Shown: piece by piece, positions 1 through 6,175 of the stretch | Numbering within the stretch: position 1 is the first letter of the stretch | Layout: the number at the start of each line of letters is the position of its first letter | Assembly: GCA_017883495.1 (NCBI GenBank) | Contig: JADGNL010000077.1 | Coordinates: 1 to 9,533, forward strand | Length of the DNA: 9,533 nt | Reading direction: 5' to 3' | Source: Methanomicrobiales archaeon | GTDB lineage: Archaea; Halobacteriota; Methanomicrobia; Methanomicrobiales; Methanospirillaceae | The notes under the pieces: generated by a model | Told to the model about the DNA's origin: nothing | The model's database searches: none | What the model saw: the letters and a program-made list of their open reading frames with translations, nothing else | Program-made: the position numbers and the translations under genes

Positions 1-756
1 AAGGCCCGCCACCTCTTCCGCGACGACCGGCGCGAGAGAGCCCGCGAGCACGACCTTCGCATCCGGAGCGAGCAGGAGCAGACTCGCGCATTCCATCGCG
101 GCGAACATCGCGATCGTCCGCAACCGCTCGGACTCGGGCATCGTGTACTCGACGCCGGCGTGGAGGAACGCCTGGTTCGCCGTCTCCTCGCCGAGGTCGA
201 TCCGCCGGATCGCGTCAACATCGAGCGCACCATGGCGCATGCCCGGGGCGAAGACGCAGGCGTCGAACGCACCGACAACCCGTCCGCCCCGAACGAGGAG
301 CGAGACCGTGTTCGACGAGATGTCCGCGACCACGACATCGGGACCGTGCTCGAGGGTGGCGAGGTACGCGATTCCTAACTTCTCGGGGCTGGTCTGGTGC
401 GAGTAGGCCTTGAACCGCGGGTCCGTGGGCGAGCCGCGGTGGAGCCCGGGGATCACGACCGTCGGGATACCGCTTGCTGCCATCACGTCGAAGACACGCG
501 TTCCCCCGCCGACGTGCTCGCCCGCGCCCTCGCGGCTGACCACGCCGCGGTTCCGGACGCGCTCGATCGGAGTGATGGCGGAGATCCCGTCACCCATGGA
601 GTAGGTGAGCGCGCAGCCCTCGATCGACTCGAGCGGACCGAGCCGCTCGAACGCGGCGAACTCGAAGTCGCAGGCGTCGGGTCGGGAGAGCTTCAGGGTT
701 CCGGACTCGGTGGCAAAGCGCATGGCCGTCGTGCCGTGGTCGATCCCGAGGAACAT
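1..756 (-). CDS. Methanogenesis marker protein 12 (N-terminal 252 residues, cut by window edge)
   Basis: Translating the minus strand from the ATG at 754-756 gives an uninterrupted 252-codon frame that leaves the window at base 1. The protein opens MFLGIDHGTTAMRFA, which is the start I recognise for methanogenesis marker 12, a family confined to methanogens with no settled biochemical role. It has the look of the ASKHA (sugar kinase/acetate kinase/actin) fold: a first phosphate-binding loop at residues 4-13 (GIDHGTTA), a second at about 141-155 (VVVADISSNTVSLLV), and the start of an adenosine-type motif at 235-242 (VVLAGSLA). The family is roughly 320 residues, so about a fifth is missing at the C-terminus. 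It is divergent from the epimerase gene with 39 bases between start codons and has no obvious ribosome binding site, which suggests a leaderless transcript. The family call is confident; a kinase or phosphotransferase activity is only inferred from the fold. Confidence 0.88.
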   Translation of the reverse strand, partial: MFLGIDHGTTAMRFATESGTLKLSRPDACDFEFAAFERLGPLESIEGCALTYSMGDGISAITPIERVRNRGVVSREGAGEHVGGGTRVFDVMAASGIPTVVIPGLHRGSPTDPRFKAYSHQTSPEKLGIAYLATLEHGPDVVVADISSNTVSLLVRGGRVVGAFDACVFAPGMRHGALDVDAIRRIDLGEETANQAFLHAGVEYTMPESERLRTIAMFAAMECASLLLLAPDAKVVLAGSLAPVVAEEVAGL

Positions 757-795
757 CGCAGTACTCGTATAGGGGCGGCGTCCTATAATGATACG
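757..795. promoter_or_regulatory. Divergent promoter region with two crossed TATA-like boxes
   Basis: Only 39 bases separate the two divergent start codons. On the plus strand, CGTATAGG at 766-773 lies 23-30 bases before the epimerase ATG. On the minus strand, CATTATAGG (complement of 782-790) lies 26-34 bases before the marker 12 ATG. Archaeal TATA boxes sit about 26 bases before the transcription start, so both genes could be transcribed from their start codons (leaderless), each promoter crossing the other. Neither box is a strong match to the archaeal consensus. Confidence 0.45.
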
Positions 796-1731
796 ATGTT
801 CAGCGTCGTGACCGGCGGGGCCGGGTTCATCGGGTCGCACCTCGTGGACGCGCTCGTCGCGCGGGGCGACGAGGTGCTCGTGATCGACAACCTCTCGACC
901 GGGGAGCGCGGGAACCTTGCCGCACACCTCGACGGCGAGGAGGTCGAGCTCCTGGTCGCGGATCTCCTCGAAGACGGCTGGCAGGAACGGCTTGCAGGGG
1001 TAGACCGGGTCTACCACGTCGCGGCCGATCCCGACGTCCGCGGCGGCGCCTCCTCGCCGGCCTCGATGTTCGAGGAGAGCGTGGTCGCGACCATGCGCGT
1101 GCTCGAGGCCATGCGCGAGGCCGGCGTGCCCGAGATCGCGTTCACCTCGACCTCGACCGTCTACGGCGAGGCGACCCTGATCCCGACGCCCGAGGACTAC
1201 GCCCCGATGATCCCGATCTCGGTCTACGGCGCGGGCAAGCTCGCCTGCGAGGCGATGATCGGCGCGTACTGCCACTCCTTCGGGATGCGCTCGTTCGTCT
1301 TCCGGTTCGCGAACATCGTCGGGGAGCGCTCGAACCACGGGGTCTCGTGGGACTTCATCCGCAAGCTCCGGGCCGATCCGCACGCTCTCGAGATCCTCGG
1401 CGACGGGCGCCAGACCAAGTCCTATCTCGAGGTTCATGCGTGCGTCGACGCATTCCTGTACGTCTGCGACCGCGCGACGGAAACGGTCAACACCGTCAAC
1501 ATCGGTTCTGAGGACTGGGTCGACGTGGTGACGATCGCGGACCTCGTGGTCGACGCGATGGGCCTCGAGTCCGTCGAGTACCGTTTCGCGGGCGGGGATC
1601 GGGGCTGGGTCGGCGACGTGCCGCGCATGCGCCTCGCGATCGACCGGCTCAGGGCTCTCGGGTGGCGCCCGCCGCTCGATTCGCGCGAGAGCATGAAGGC
1701 CGCGATCCGGGCCCAGCTCGGTGCGGCATGA
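796..1731 (+). CDS. NAD-dependent epimerase/dehydratase (GalE-like, extended SDR)
   Basis: This 311-residue protein belongs to the extended short-chain dehydrogenase/reductase family of sugar-nucleotide epimerases and dehydratases. The N-terminal Rossmann motif is TGGAGFIG at residues 6-13. Asp31 at the end of the second strand (VIDNLS) points to NAD rather than NADP. The catalytic set is visible as Ser/Thr 119-121 (TST) and the YxxxK pair Tyr144/Lys148 (YGAGK). The length matches UDP-glucose 4-epimerase-like archaeal proteins, which feed glycan or S-layer glycosylation pathways, but the C-terminal substrate domain does not let me name the sugar. I chose the ATG at 796 because it places the glycine motif at residue 6 as in the family; the frame is open back to 397, but that extension lies opposite marker 12 and reads as low-complexity antisense. 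The stop overlaps the next gene's ATG by four bases. Confidence 0.85.
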   Translation: MFSVVTGGAGFIGSHLVDALVARGDEVLVIDNLSTGERGNLAAHLDGEEVELLVADLLEDGWQERLAGVDRVYHVAADPDVRGGASSPASMFEESVVATMRVLEAMREAGVPEIAFTSTSTVYGEATLIPTPEDYAPMIPISVYGAGKLACEAMIGAYCHSFGMRSFVFRFANIVGERSNHGVSWDFIRKLRADPHALEILGDGRQTKSYLEVHACVDAFLYVCDRATETVNTVNIGSEDWVDVVTIADLVVDAMGLESVEYRFAGGDRGWVGDVPRMRLAIDRLRALGWRPPLDSRESMKAAIRAQLGAA

Positions 1732-2885
1732 AGGTCGTCGTTCTCCTCGGGGACGGCATGGCCGACGAGCCCCTTGCCGAGCTCGGCGGCCTGACCCCGC
1801 TCGAGTACGCCGAGACGCCGAACATGGACCGCGTTGCCTGCGAGGGCCGTACGGGCCTCGTCGCGACCGTGCCCGACGGCTTCGAGGCCGGCTCGGATGT
1901 CGCGAACATGGGCATTCTCGGGTACGACCCGGCGCTCTACTATACCGGCCGCGGGCCGCTCGAGGCCGCGAGCATGGGCGTCGCCCTTGCCGACGACGAC
2001 GTGGCGTACCGCTGCAACCTCGTCACAGTCGTGGACGGAGTCATGGCCGACTTCTCTGCCGGCCACATCACGAGCGCCGAAGGAGCCGCCCTCCTGGCCT
2101 TTCTTCAGCCCGCGGTTCCGTCCGTGAGGCTCGTGCCCGGGATCTCGTACCGGAATCTTCTCGTTGCCCCGGGTGGCGCCGGGGGCCCCGGCACGCCGCC
2201 GCACGACATCGTGGGCCAGCCGATCGACGCCTATCTCCCGACGGGCCCCGACCGCGAGCTCCTGCTTGCCTGTATGGCCGACGCGGAGGAAGTCTTCGCC
2301 GGCCATCCTGTCACCCTCGAGCGCATCGCGGCCGGGAAACCCCCCGCGACCGGGATCTGGCCCTGGTCGGGCGGGCAGCGCCCGGCCCTACCGCTCTTCG
2401 GAGACCGGTTCGGGGTGGCGGGCGGGATGATCTCGGCCGTCGACCTGCTCAACGGCATCGCCCGATACGCGGGCCTCGAGGTGATCGTCGTACCAGGAGC
2501 CACCGGGTACCTCGACACGGACTACGACGGGAAGGCCCGGGCCGTGCTCGCCGCGCTCGATCGGCTCGACTTCATCTACTGCCACGTTGAGGCCCCCGAC
2601 GAGGCCGGGCACCTGGGCTCGGTCGAGGAGAAGGTGCGGGCAATCGAGCGGGTGGACGGGATGCTCGGAATCCTCTTGGACGGGTTCGACGGCGTCGTTG
2701 CGGTTCTGCCCGACCACGCGACCCCGATACGGCTCAGGACGCACACGCGTGAACCGGTGCCGGTGGCAATCCGCGGGCTCGGCACGGATGGCACGCGCCG
2801 CTTCTCGGAGAAAGAAGCGGAGAAGGGCGACCTCGGGCGGCTCGAAGCGACGGCGCTCCTGCCGCTCCTGCTCGGGCGGCCGTAG
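1728..2885 (+). CDS. apgM: ApgM-superfamily cofactor-independent phosphoglycerate mutase (or the related proposed homoserine kinase)
   Basis: A 385-residue alkaline-phosphatase-superfamily phosphomutase. Visible metal and catalytic positions are Asp9 (LLGDGMAD), the phosphorylated Ser56 in GSDVANM, Asp291 and His295 in the HVEAPDEAGH motif, Asp329-His330 (LPDH) and His339. YYTGRGPLEAASMG (71-84) and TGIWPW (208-213) are also conserved. The family interconverts 2- and 3-phosphoglycerate without 2,3-bisphosphoglycerate. The opening (MKVVVLLGDGMAD) and the TGIWPW block resemble, from memory, the sister subfamily annotated as a proposed homoserine kinase rather than the Methanocaldococcus ApgM type, so the substrate is uncertain: glycolysis/gluconeogenesis or threonine synthesis. 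The ATG at 1728 overlaps the epimerase TGA as ATGA and is preceded by GGTG at 1720-1723, so the two genes are probably translationally coupled. An in-frame extension to 1662 lies inside the epimerase gene and is unlikely. Confidence 0.82.
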   Translation: MKVVVLLGDGMADEPLAELGGLTPLEYAETPNMDRVACEGRTGLVATVPDGFEAGSDVANMGILGYDPALYYTGRGPLEAASMGVALADDDVAYRCNLVTVVDGVMADFSAGHITSAEGAALLAFLQPAVPSVRLVPGISYRNLLVAPGGAGGPGTPPHDIVGQPIDAYLPTGPDRELLLACMADAEEVFAGHPVTLERIAAGKPPATGIWPWSGGQRPALPLFGDRFGVAGGMISAVDLLNGIARYAGLEVIVVPGATGYLDTDYDGKARAVLAALDRLDFIYCHVEAPDEAGHLGSVEEKVRAIERVDGMLGILLDGFDGVVAVLPDHATPIRLRTHTREPVPVAIRGLGTDGTRRFSEKEAEKGDLGRLEATALLPLLLGRP

Positions 2886-3072
2886 AATAGGCATCAGCCC
2901 CCTTGCCTCATCACGGGTCAGTGGGGGTAACTCTCATCATCTGCCGGGCCGCCCGCAGAACGGGCACGCATAGATACGGCGGTTCGAGCTCTTGATAATT
3001 GTTCCGGAGCACCGGAGATTCAACCGACGCATTAATAAGCGGCATCGCGGCAATGTGAGACTGGTGAGTACC
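2886..3072. other. 187-base intergenic region, longest gap in the window
   Basis: The region holds a possible weak hairpin (CCCCC at 2898-2902 against GGGGG at 2923-2927, 20-base loop) soon after the phosphomutase stop, a minus-strand 31-codon frame (2937-3032, see findings), the TATA-like box at 3031-3038 and the GGTGAG ribosome binding site of the next gene. I see no tRNA, repeat array or clear Orc1/Cdc6 recognition (ORB) element in it. Confidence 0.6.
3031..3038 (+). promoter_or_regulatory. TATA-like box for the zinc-ribbon/cdc6 operon
   Basis: ATTAATAA stands out in GC-rich surroundings. A transcription start about 25 bases downstream (near 3060) would give a leader of roughly a dozen bases, just enough to include the GGTGAG ribosome binding site at 3063-3068 ahead of the ATG at 3073. 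Confidence 0.5.
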
Positions 3073-3588
3073 ATGCCGAAGCGGAACCTGACCGTCGGAG
3101 TCACGGTCAACCTCAAGAACTACGAGAGCCTCCGGCTCGAGGTCCAGGACGAGGTCGAGAGCGAGGAGGACATCCGGTCGCTCGTCGCGTTCCTCGACGA
3201 GACCCTCGCCCTCTTCGGGCGCGGCAACCGCGAGACCGAGGATCTCGTCGCCCATTACCGCCGCCGCGTCATGCAGGGCGCCGTGGGCGGGGGCGCCGGG
3301 GAGCCGTCACCTTCGCCGGTCGCCGTTCCGAGACCGGTCGCAATCCCGACGGTCGAGCCGGTGGTCGAGCCCCCCGCCCCCGAGCCCCCCGAGGAGGCAC
3401 CGGCTCCGAAGCCCGCGCCGAAAGCCGCGGCCAAGCCCGCGTCGAAGGCACCGGCGAAGACCCCGGCCCCCTCGCCGACCGGCGCCGTCTGCGAGTCCTG
3501 CGGCGCACCCGTGAGCGCGGCCGAGGAGAAAACGAGCCGCCTCTTCGTCTCCAAGACCCTCTGCAAGAAGTGCATCCAGAGCCTCTGA
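3073..3588 (+). CDS. Uncharacterised protein with C-terminal zinc ribbon, encoded directly upstream of cdc6
   Basis: I do not recognise a named function. The 171-residue protein has three parts. Residues 1-68 form a compact charged domain, predicted beta then alpha (starting MPKRNLTVGVTVNLKNYESL), rich in Glu and Arg. Residues 70-137 are a flexible linker of Pro, Ala, Glu and Lys that moves from acidic (EPPEEAP) to basic (KPAPKAAAKPASK). Residues 140-167 form a treble-clef or ribbon-like zinc site with Cys140/Cys143 (CESC) and Cys164/Cys167 (CKKC). No signal peptide or membrane segment is visible, so it should be cytoplasmic. The ATG at 3073 is preceded by GGTGAG with a four-base spacer; an in-frame GTG at 3064 lies inside that motif and is less likely. 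The gene ends 28 bases before cdc6 and is probably cotranscribed with it, which makes a role near DNA replication or its regulation plausible, by context only. Confidence 0.8.
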   Translation: MPKRNLTVGVTVNLKNYESLRLEVQDEVESEEDIRSLVAFLDETLALFGRGNRETEDLVAHYRRRVMQGAVGGGAGEPSPSPVAVPRPVAIPTVEPVVEPPAPEPPEEAPAPKPAPKAAAKPASKAPAKTPAPSPTGAVCESCGAPVSAAEEKTSRLFVSKTLCKKCIQSL

Positions 3589-3616
3589 GGCGGCCTACCC
3601 TCCCCCTCCCATCCCC

Positions 3617-4741
3617 GTGACACGTCACCTGCTGAACTGGGACGAGACGGTCTTCCGCGACTCCGAGGTTTTCGACCCCGACTTCGTCCCGGAGCAGTTC
3701 AACTTCCGCGAAGCGCAGATGCGGGAGCTCGCCTTCCAGCTCCGGCCCGGCCTCCGGGGGGCGCGCCCCCTGAACACGGTCTGCCGGGGCCCCCCCGGCA
3801 CGGGCAAGACCACGACGGTCCGGAAGCTCTTCGCCGAGGTCGAGGAGGCCTCCAAGGCCCTTGTCCCGATCTACGTCAACTGCCAGCTCGATAACACCAC
3901 CTTCGGGATCATCTCCGAGATCTACAGCGGGCTCACGGGCCATGTGCCGCGGGCCTCGGGGACCTCGACAAAGAAAGTCTTCGACGCCGTGGCCAAGCTC
4001 CTCGAGCGCGACGGCCAAATTCTCGTGGTCGCCCTCGACGACGCGAACTACCTGCTCTTCAACAACGAGCTCAACCGGGTGCTCTACTCGCTCCTGCGGA
4101 CCCACGAGGTCTACCCGGGGACGAAGATCGGCGTGATCGTGGTCCTCTCCGACCTCTCGGTCAACCTCCCGGAGCGGCTCGACGCCCGCGTCCAGTCGAT
4201 CTTCCGGCCGGGCGAGGTCTACTTCAGCCCGTACACGTCCGACGAGGTCCGGTCGATCCTGGACGAACGGGCGCGGCAGGGCTTCTACCCCGGTGTCCTG
4301 GCCGGGGACGGGCTCGACCTCGTGGTCGACCAGACCATGAAGAGCGGCGACCTCCGCGTGGGGATCGACCTCCTCAAACGGGCCGGGATCGCCGCGGAGA
4401 TGGACGGGCGGCGGCGGATCGAGGAGGAGGATGTATGCGGCGCGTACGCGACGTCGCGCTACCTCCACCTCGACGCGGTGATCCGGACACTCCGTGGCGA
4501 GGAGCGGACCGTGCTCGAGGGTCTCGCGCGGGCGTCCGCCGAGAGCGGCGAGCTGACCTCCGGCGACCTCTACGAGCGGGTACGCGAAGAAGCCGGCATC
4601 GCGTACACTCGCTTCTGGGAGATCATCACCAAGCTCGAGGCTATGCACCTGGTCGACATCCACTTCCGCACCGTTCGCGGGCGCACCCGGACGGTCAGCC
4701 TCCGGTACGAGCCCGACCAGATCCTGGACCGGCTTAAATAA
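3617..4741 (+). CDS. cdc6: Orc1/Cdc6-family replication initiator (AAA+ ATPase with winged helix)
   Basis: A 374-residue archaeal Orc1/Cdc6 protein, the family that binds origin repeats and loads the MCM helicase. Walker A is GPPGTGKT at 58-65. Walker B is VVALDDANYL at about 137-146, where the usual Asp-Glu is Asp141-Asp142. The sensor 1 region reads VVLSDLS (175-181), with Ser in place of the usual Asn. The family box around arginine 191 (LDARVQSIF, 188-196) is present, and sensor 2 is GDLR at 244-247. Residues about 285-370 form the winged helix. The length is slightly below the usual 380-420. The GTG at 3617 is the only start that gives the family N-terminus (LNWDETVF, then the FxPxxVPEQF-like stretch); there is no purine-rich ribosome binding site before it, only a C/T tract. 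It follows the zinc-ribbon gene in one apparent operon. The changed ATPase motifs suggest a paralogue rather than the principal initiator, which is an inference. Confidence 0.9.
   Translation: MTRHLLNWDETVFRDSEVFDPDFVPEQFNFREAQMRELAFQLRPGLRGARPLNTVCRGPPGTGKTTTVRKLFAEVEEASKALVPIYVNCQLDNTTFGIISEIYSGLTGHVPRASGTSTKKVFDAVAKLLERDGQILVVALDDANYLLFNNELNRVLYSLLRTHEVYPGTKIGVIVVLSDLSVNLPERLDARVQSIFRPGEVYFSPYTSDEVRSILDERARQGFYPGVLAGDGLDLVVDQTMKSGDLRVGIDLLKRAGIAAEMDGRRRIEEEDVCGAYATSRYLHLDAVIRTLRGEERTVLEGLARASAESGELTSGDLYERVREEAGIAYTRFWEIITKLEAMHLVDIHFRTVRGRTRTVSLRYEPDQILDRLK
4734..4741 (+). promoter_or_regulatory. TATA-like box for mch, overlapping the cdc6 stop
   Basis: TTAAATAA includes the cdc6 stop codon. 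A start about 26 bases downstream would give mch a leader of some 45-50 bases. CTTATCT at 4764-4770 is an alternative box with a shorter leader. Confidence 0.4.
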
Positions 4742-4752
4742 TCGCAGAAACG

Positions 4753-4775
4753 TTTTGGCAAGTCTTATCTCTTTT
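4753..4775 (+). terminator. Possible T-rich terminator of the zinc-ribbon/cdc6 operon
   Basis: Two TTTT runs (4753-4756 and 4772-4775) with other T-rich bases follow the cdc6 stop on the coding strand, as in archaeal oligo-T termination. There is no hairpin. The same stretch must also serve as the mch leader or promoter, so the call is weak. Confidence 0.3.
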
Positions 4776-4810
4776 GCAGCTCTCCTTATTGGCATACGGG
4801 GGTTCAGCGT

Positions 4811-5758
4811 GTGCTCAGCGTAAACGAACTGGCATTGGAGATATTCGAGAATCTGGCCGAATTCGCGGAGGAGTTCAACGCGGCCTACCACGAGCTCGGC
4901 AACGGCGCCCGCATCGTCGACTGCGGCGTGAGCACCAGGGGCGGCTACGCCGCGGGCCGCGCATTCACCGAGATCTGCATGGGCGGCCTCGGCGAGGTCG
5001 ACTTCTCGATGGGCGAGATCGGGGGCATCCCGCTTCCGTTCATCGAGGTCAACACCGACTTCCCGTCGGTAGCCTGCCTCGGATCGCAGAAGGCCGGCTG
5101 GACGGTCAAGGTCGGCAACTACTTCGCCATGGGCTCGGGCCCGGCGCGAGCGCTCTCGCTCAAGCCGAAGCATACCTACGAGGTGATCGGGTACGAGGAC
5201 GACTTCGATTCGGCCGTGATCGCGCTCGAGTCCGACCACCTGCCGAACGGCGAGGTGATGGAGAAGATCGCGAACGAGTGCCACGTGGATGTCGGCAGCG
5301 TCTGCGCAGTGGTGGCGCCGACGGCCTCGATCGTAGGCTCGATCCAGGTCTCCGGCAGGTGTGTCGAGACCGCGATCTACAAGCTGAACGAGCTCGGCTT
5401 CGACACCACCAAGATCACGGCCGCGATCGGCAGCGCGCCCGTGCCGCCGGTCAAGAAGGACGCGACGCAGGCCATGGGCACGACCAACGACGCGACCATC
5501 TACCACGGCCGGATCATGCTGACCATGCGCGCCCCCGAGATCAAGGACTACCTCGACCGGCTCCCATCGAACAAGTCCAAAGGCTACGGCAAGCCCTTCT
5601 ACGAGATCTTCAAGGAGGCGAACTTCGACTTCTACCAGATCGATACCTCGCTCTTCTCCCCCGCCGAGGTCGTCATCAACGAGCTCGACGAGGGCGTCGT
5701 CTACCGCGTGGGCGCCGTCAACCCCGAAGTGACCCTCAGGTCCTTCGGCCTCCTCTAA
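4811..5758 (+). CDS. mch: Methenyltetrahydromethanopterin cyclohydrolase
   Basis: A 315-residue cytoplasmic enzyme that interconverts N5-formyl- and N5,N10-methenyl-tetrahydromethanopterin, the third step of CO2 reduction to methane. It matches the family over its full length. Recognisable blocks are NGARIVDCGV (31-40), STRGGYAAGR (41-50), VNTDFPSVACLGSQKAGW (80-97), the GNYFAMGSGPARAL stretch (102-115), and SIQVSGRCVETAIYKLNELGFD (177-198). Within the last block lie Arg183 and Glu186, the residues reported as catalytic in the Archaeoglobus enzyme and here at the same numbers. The C-terminus (NPEVTLRSFGLL) is typical. The GTG start at 4811 is supported by GGGGG at 4798-4802 with an eight-base spacer and gives the usual family length. 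It stands alone, with its own likely promoter after cdc6, and is convergent with the Hsp20-like gene. The identification is essentially certain. Confidence 0.97.
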   Translation: MLSVNELALEIFENLAEFAEEFNAAYHELGNGARIVDCGVSTRGGYAAGRAFTEICMGGLGEVDFSMGEIGGIPLPFIEVNTDFPSVACLGSQKAGWTVKVGNYFAMGSGPARALSLKPKHTYEVIGYEDDFDSAVIALESDHLPNGEVMEKIANECHVDVGSVCAVVAPTASIVGSIQVSGRCVETAIYKLNELGFDTTKITAAIGSAPVPPVKKDATQAMGTTNDATIYHGRIMLTMRAPEIKDYLDRLPSNKSKGYGKPFYEIFKEANFDFYQIDTSLFSPAEVVINELDEGVVYRVGAVNPEVTLRSFGLL

Positions 5759-5769
5759 CCCCCTTCTCT

Positions 5770-5776
5770 AAAAAAA
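5770..5776 (-). terminator. Oligo-T terminator after the Hsp20-like gene
   Basis: Read on the minus strand, seven consecutive T follow four bases after the TAA stop of the Hsp20-like gene, the classical archaeal intrinsic termination signal. On the plus strand the same bases are A, so it would not end mch transcription. Confidence 0.65.
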
Positions 5777-5779
5777 GAT

Positions 5780-6175
5780 TTACCGCTTCCGGCACGCGAC
5801 GTCCATGACGCCGTGCCGGACCTGGTAGAAGCTGTGCTTGATATCGATCGGGGCCGGCAGGTCGATCTCGGCGACGCGGTCGTCCATCACGATTCGTATC
5901 TGCCGCGGCTGGATGTCGACGTACGGGGCCGTCCGGAGGTCGGCGGGCACGCGGGCCGTCACGAAGACGTCGTCGTGCCCCTCGACGCACTCGTAGTCGA
6001 TCTCGATGGAGTCATCGTCGCTGTAGCTCCAGGCCTCCGGGTCGACCGGGAGGGCCCCGGTCATGACGGTGAACCCGACCACCTGCCCGGGCTCGGGAGA
6101 CGGCAGGCTCCGGAGCATGTGCTCGAGAAGGCGCGCCAGGTCCCGGTAGATCTCGTCGTCGGTATTACTCGGCAT
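5780..6175 (-). CDS. Hsp20/CS-domain-like small protein
   Basis: The protein is 131 residues with the ATG at 6173-6175. Its C-terminal half has the rhythm of an Hsp20/alpha-crystallin or CS beta-sandwich: DDVFVTARVPADL (68-80), VDIQPRQIRIVMDD (86-99) and a final strand GVMDVACRK (122-130), where small heat shock proteins typically end GVLxVxxPK. The N-terminal 30 residues form a predicted helix (YRDLARLLEHMLRSL). Residues 44-66 are acidic. No IxI C-terminal anchor follows the domain, so large oligomers like canonical sHSPs are not assured. The reading frame overlaps the end of the upstream regulator by 11 bases, with GTGAT four bases before the ATG acting as ribosome binding site; an in-frame GTG at 6182-6184 would add three residues. 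Pairing with a Phr-like regulator supports a stress or chaperone-like role. The fold call comes from pattern only and is moderately sure. Confidence 0.68.
   Translation of the reverse strand: MPSNTDDEIYRDLARLLEHMLRSLPSPEPGQVVGFTVMTGALPVDPEAWSYSDDDSIEIDYECVEGHDDVFVTARVPADLRTAPYVDIQPRQIRIVMDDRVAEIDLPAPIDIKHSFYQVRHGVMDVACRKR

Noticed and set aside
397..795. N-terminal extension of the epimerase frame
   Set aside because: It lies opposite the marker 12 gene, and the Rossmann motif belongs at residue 6, as obtained from the ATG at 796.
1434..2306. A 290-codon minus-strand frame opposite the epimerase and phosphomutase
   Set aside because: Its composition matches an antisense artefact and it overlaps two genes with intact catalytic motifs.
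2977..2994. tRNA-like T-loop (GGTTCGA) in the gap before the zinc-ribbon gene
   Set aside because: The flanking five-base arms do not pair and no acceptor, D or anticodon arm can be folded around it.
2886..4810. Replication origin next to cdc6
   Set aside because: cdc6 genes often flank origins, but I found no repeated ORB-like elements with a G-string and no long AT-rich unwinding stretch in either flanking gap.
3269..5506. A 745-codon open frame on the minus strand, opposite the zinc-ribbon gene, cdc6 and mch
   Set aside because: It is antisense to two firmly identified genes and its translation is a low-complexity Arg/Asp/Val/Glu-rich string with no domain. Long antisense frames are expected in GC-rich coding DNA.
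4774..5808. A 344-codon frame shifted relative to mch
   Set aside because: Arg/Gly/Pro-rich +1 shadow of mch, with no similarity to anything I recognise.
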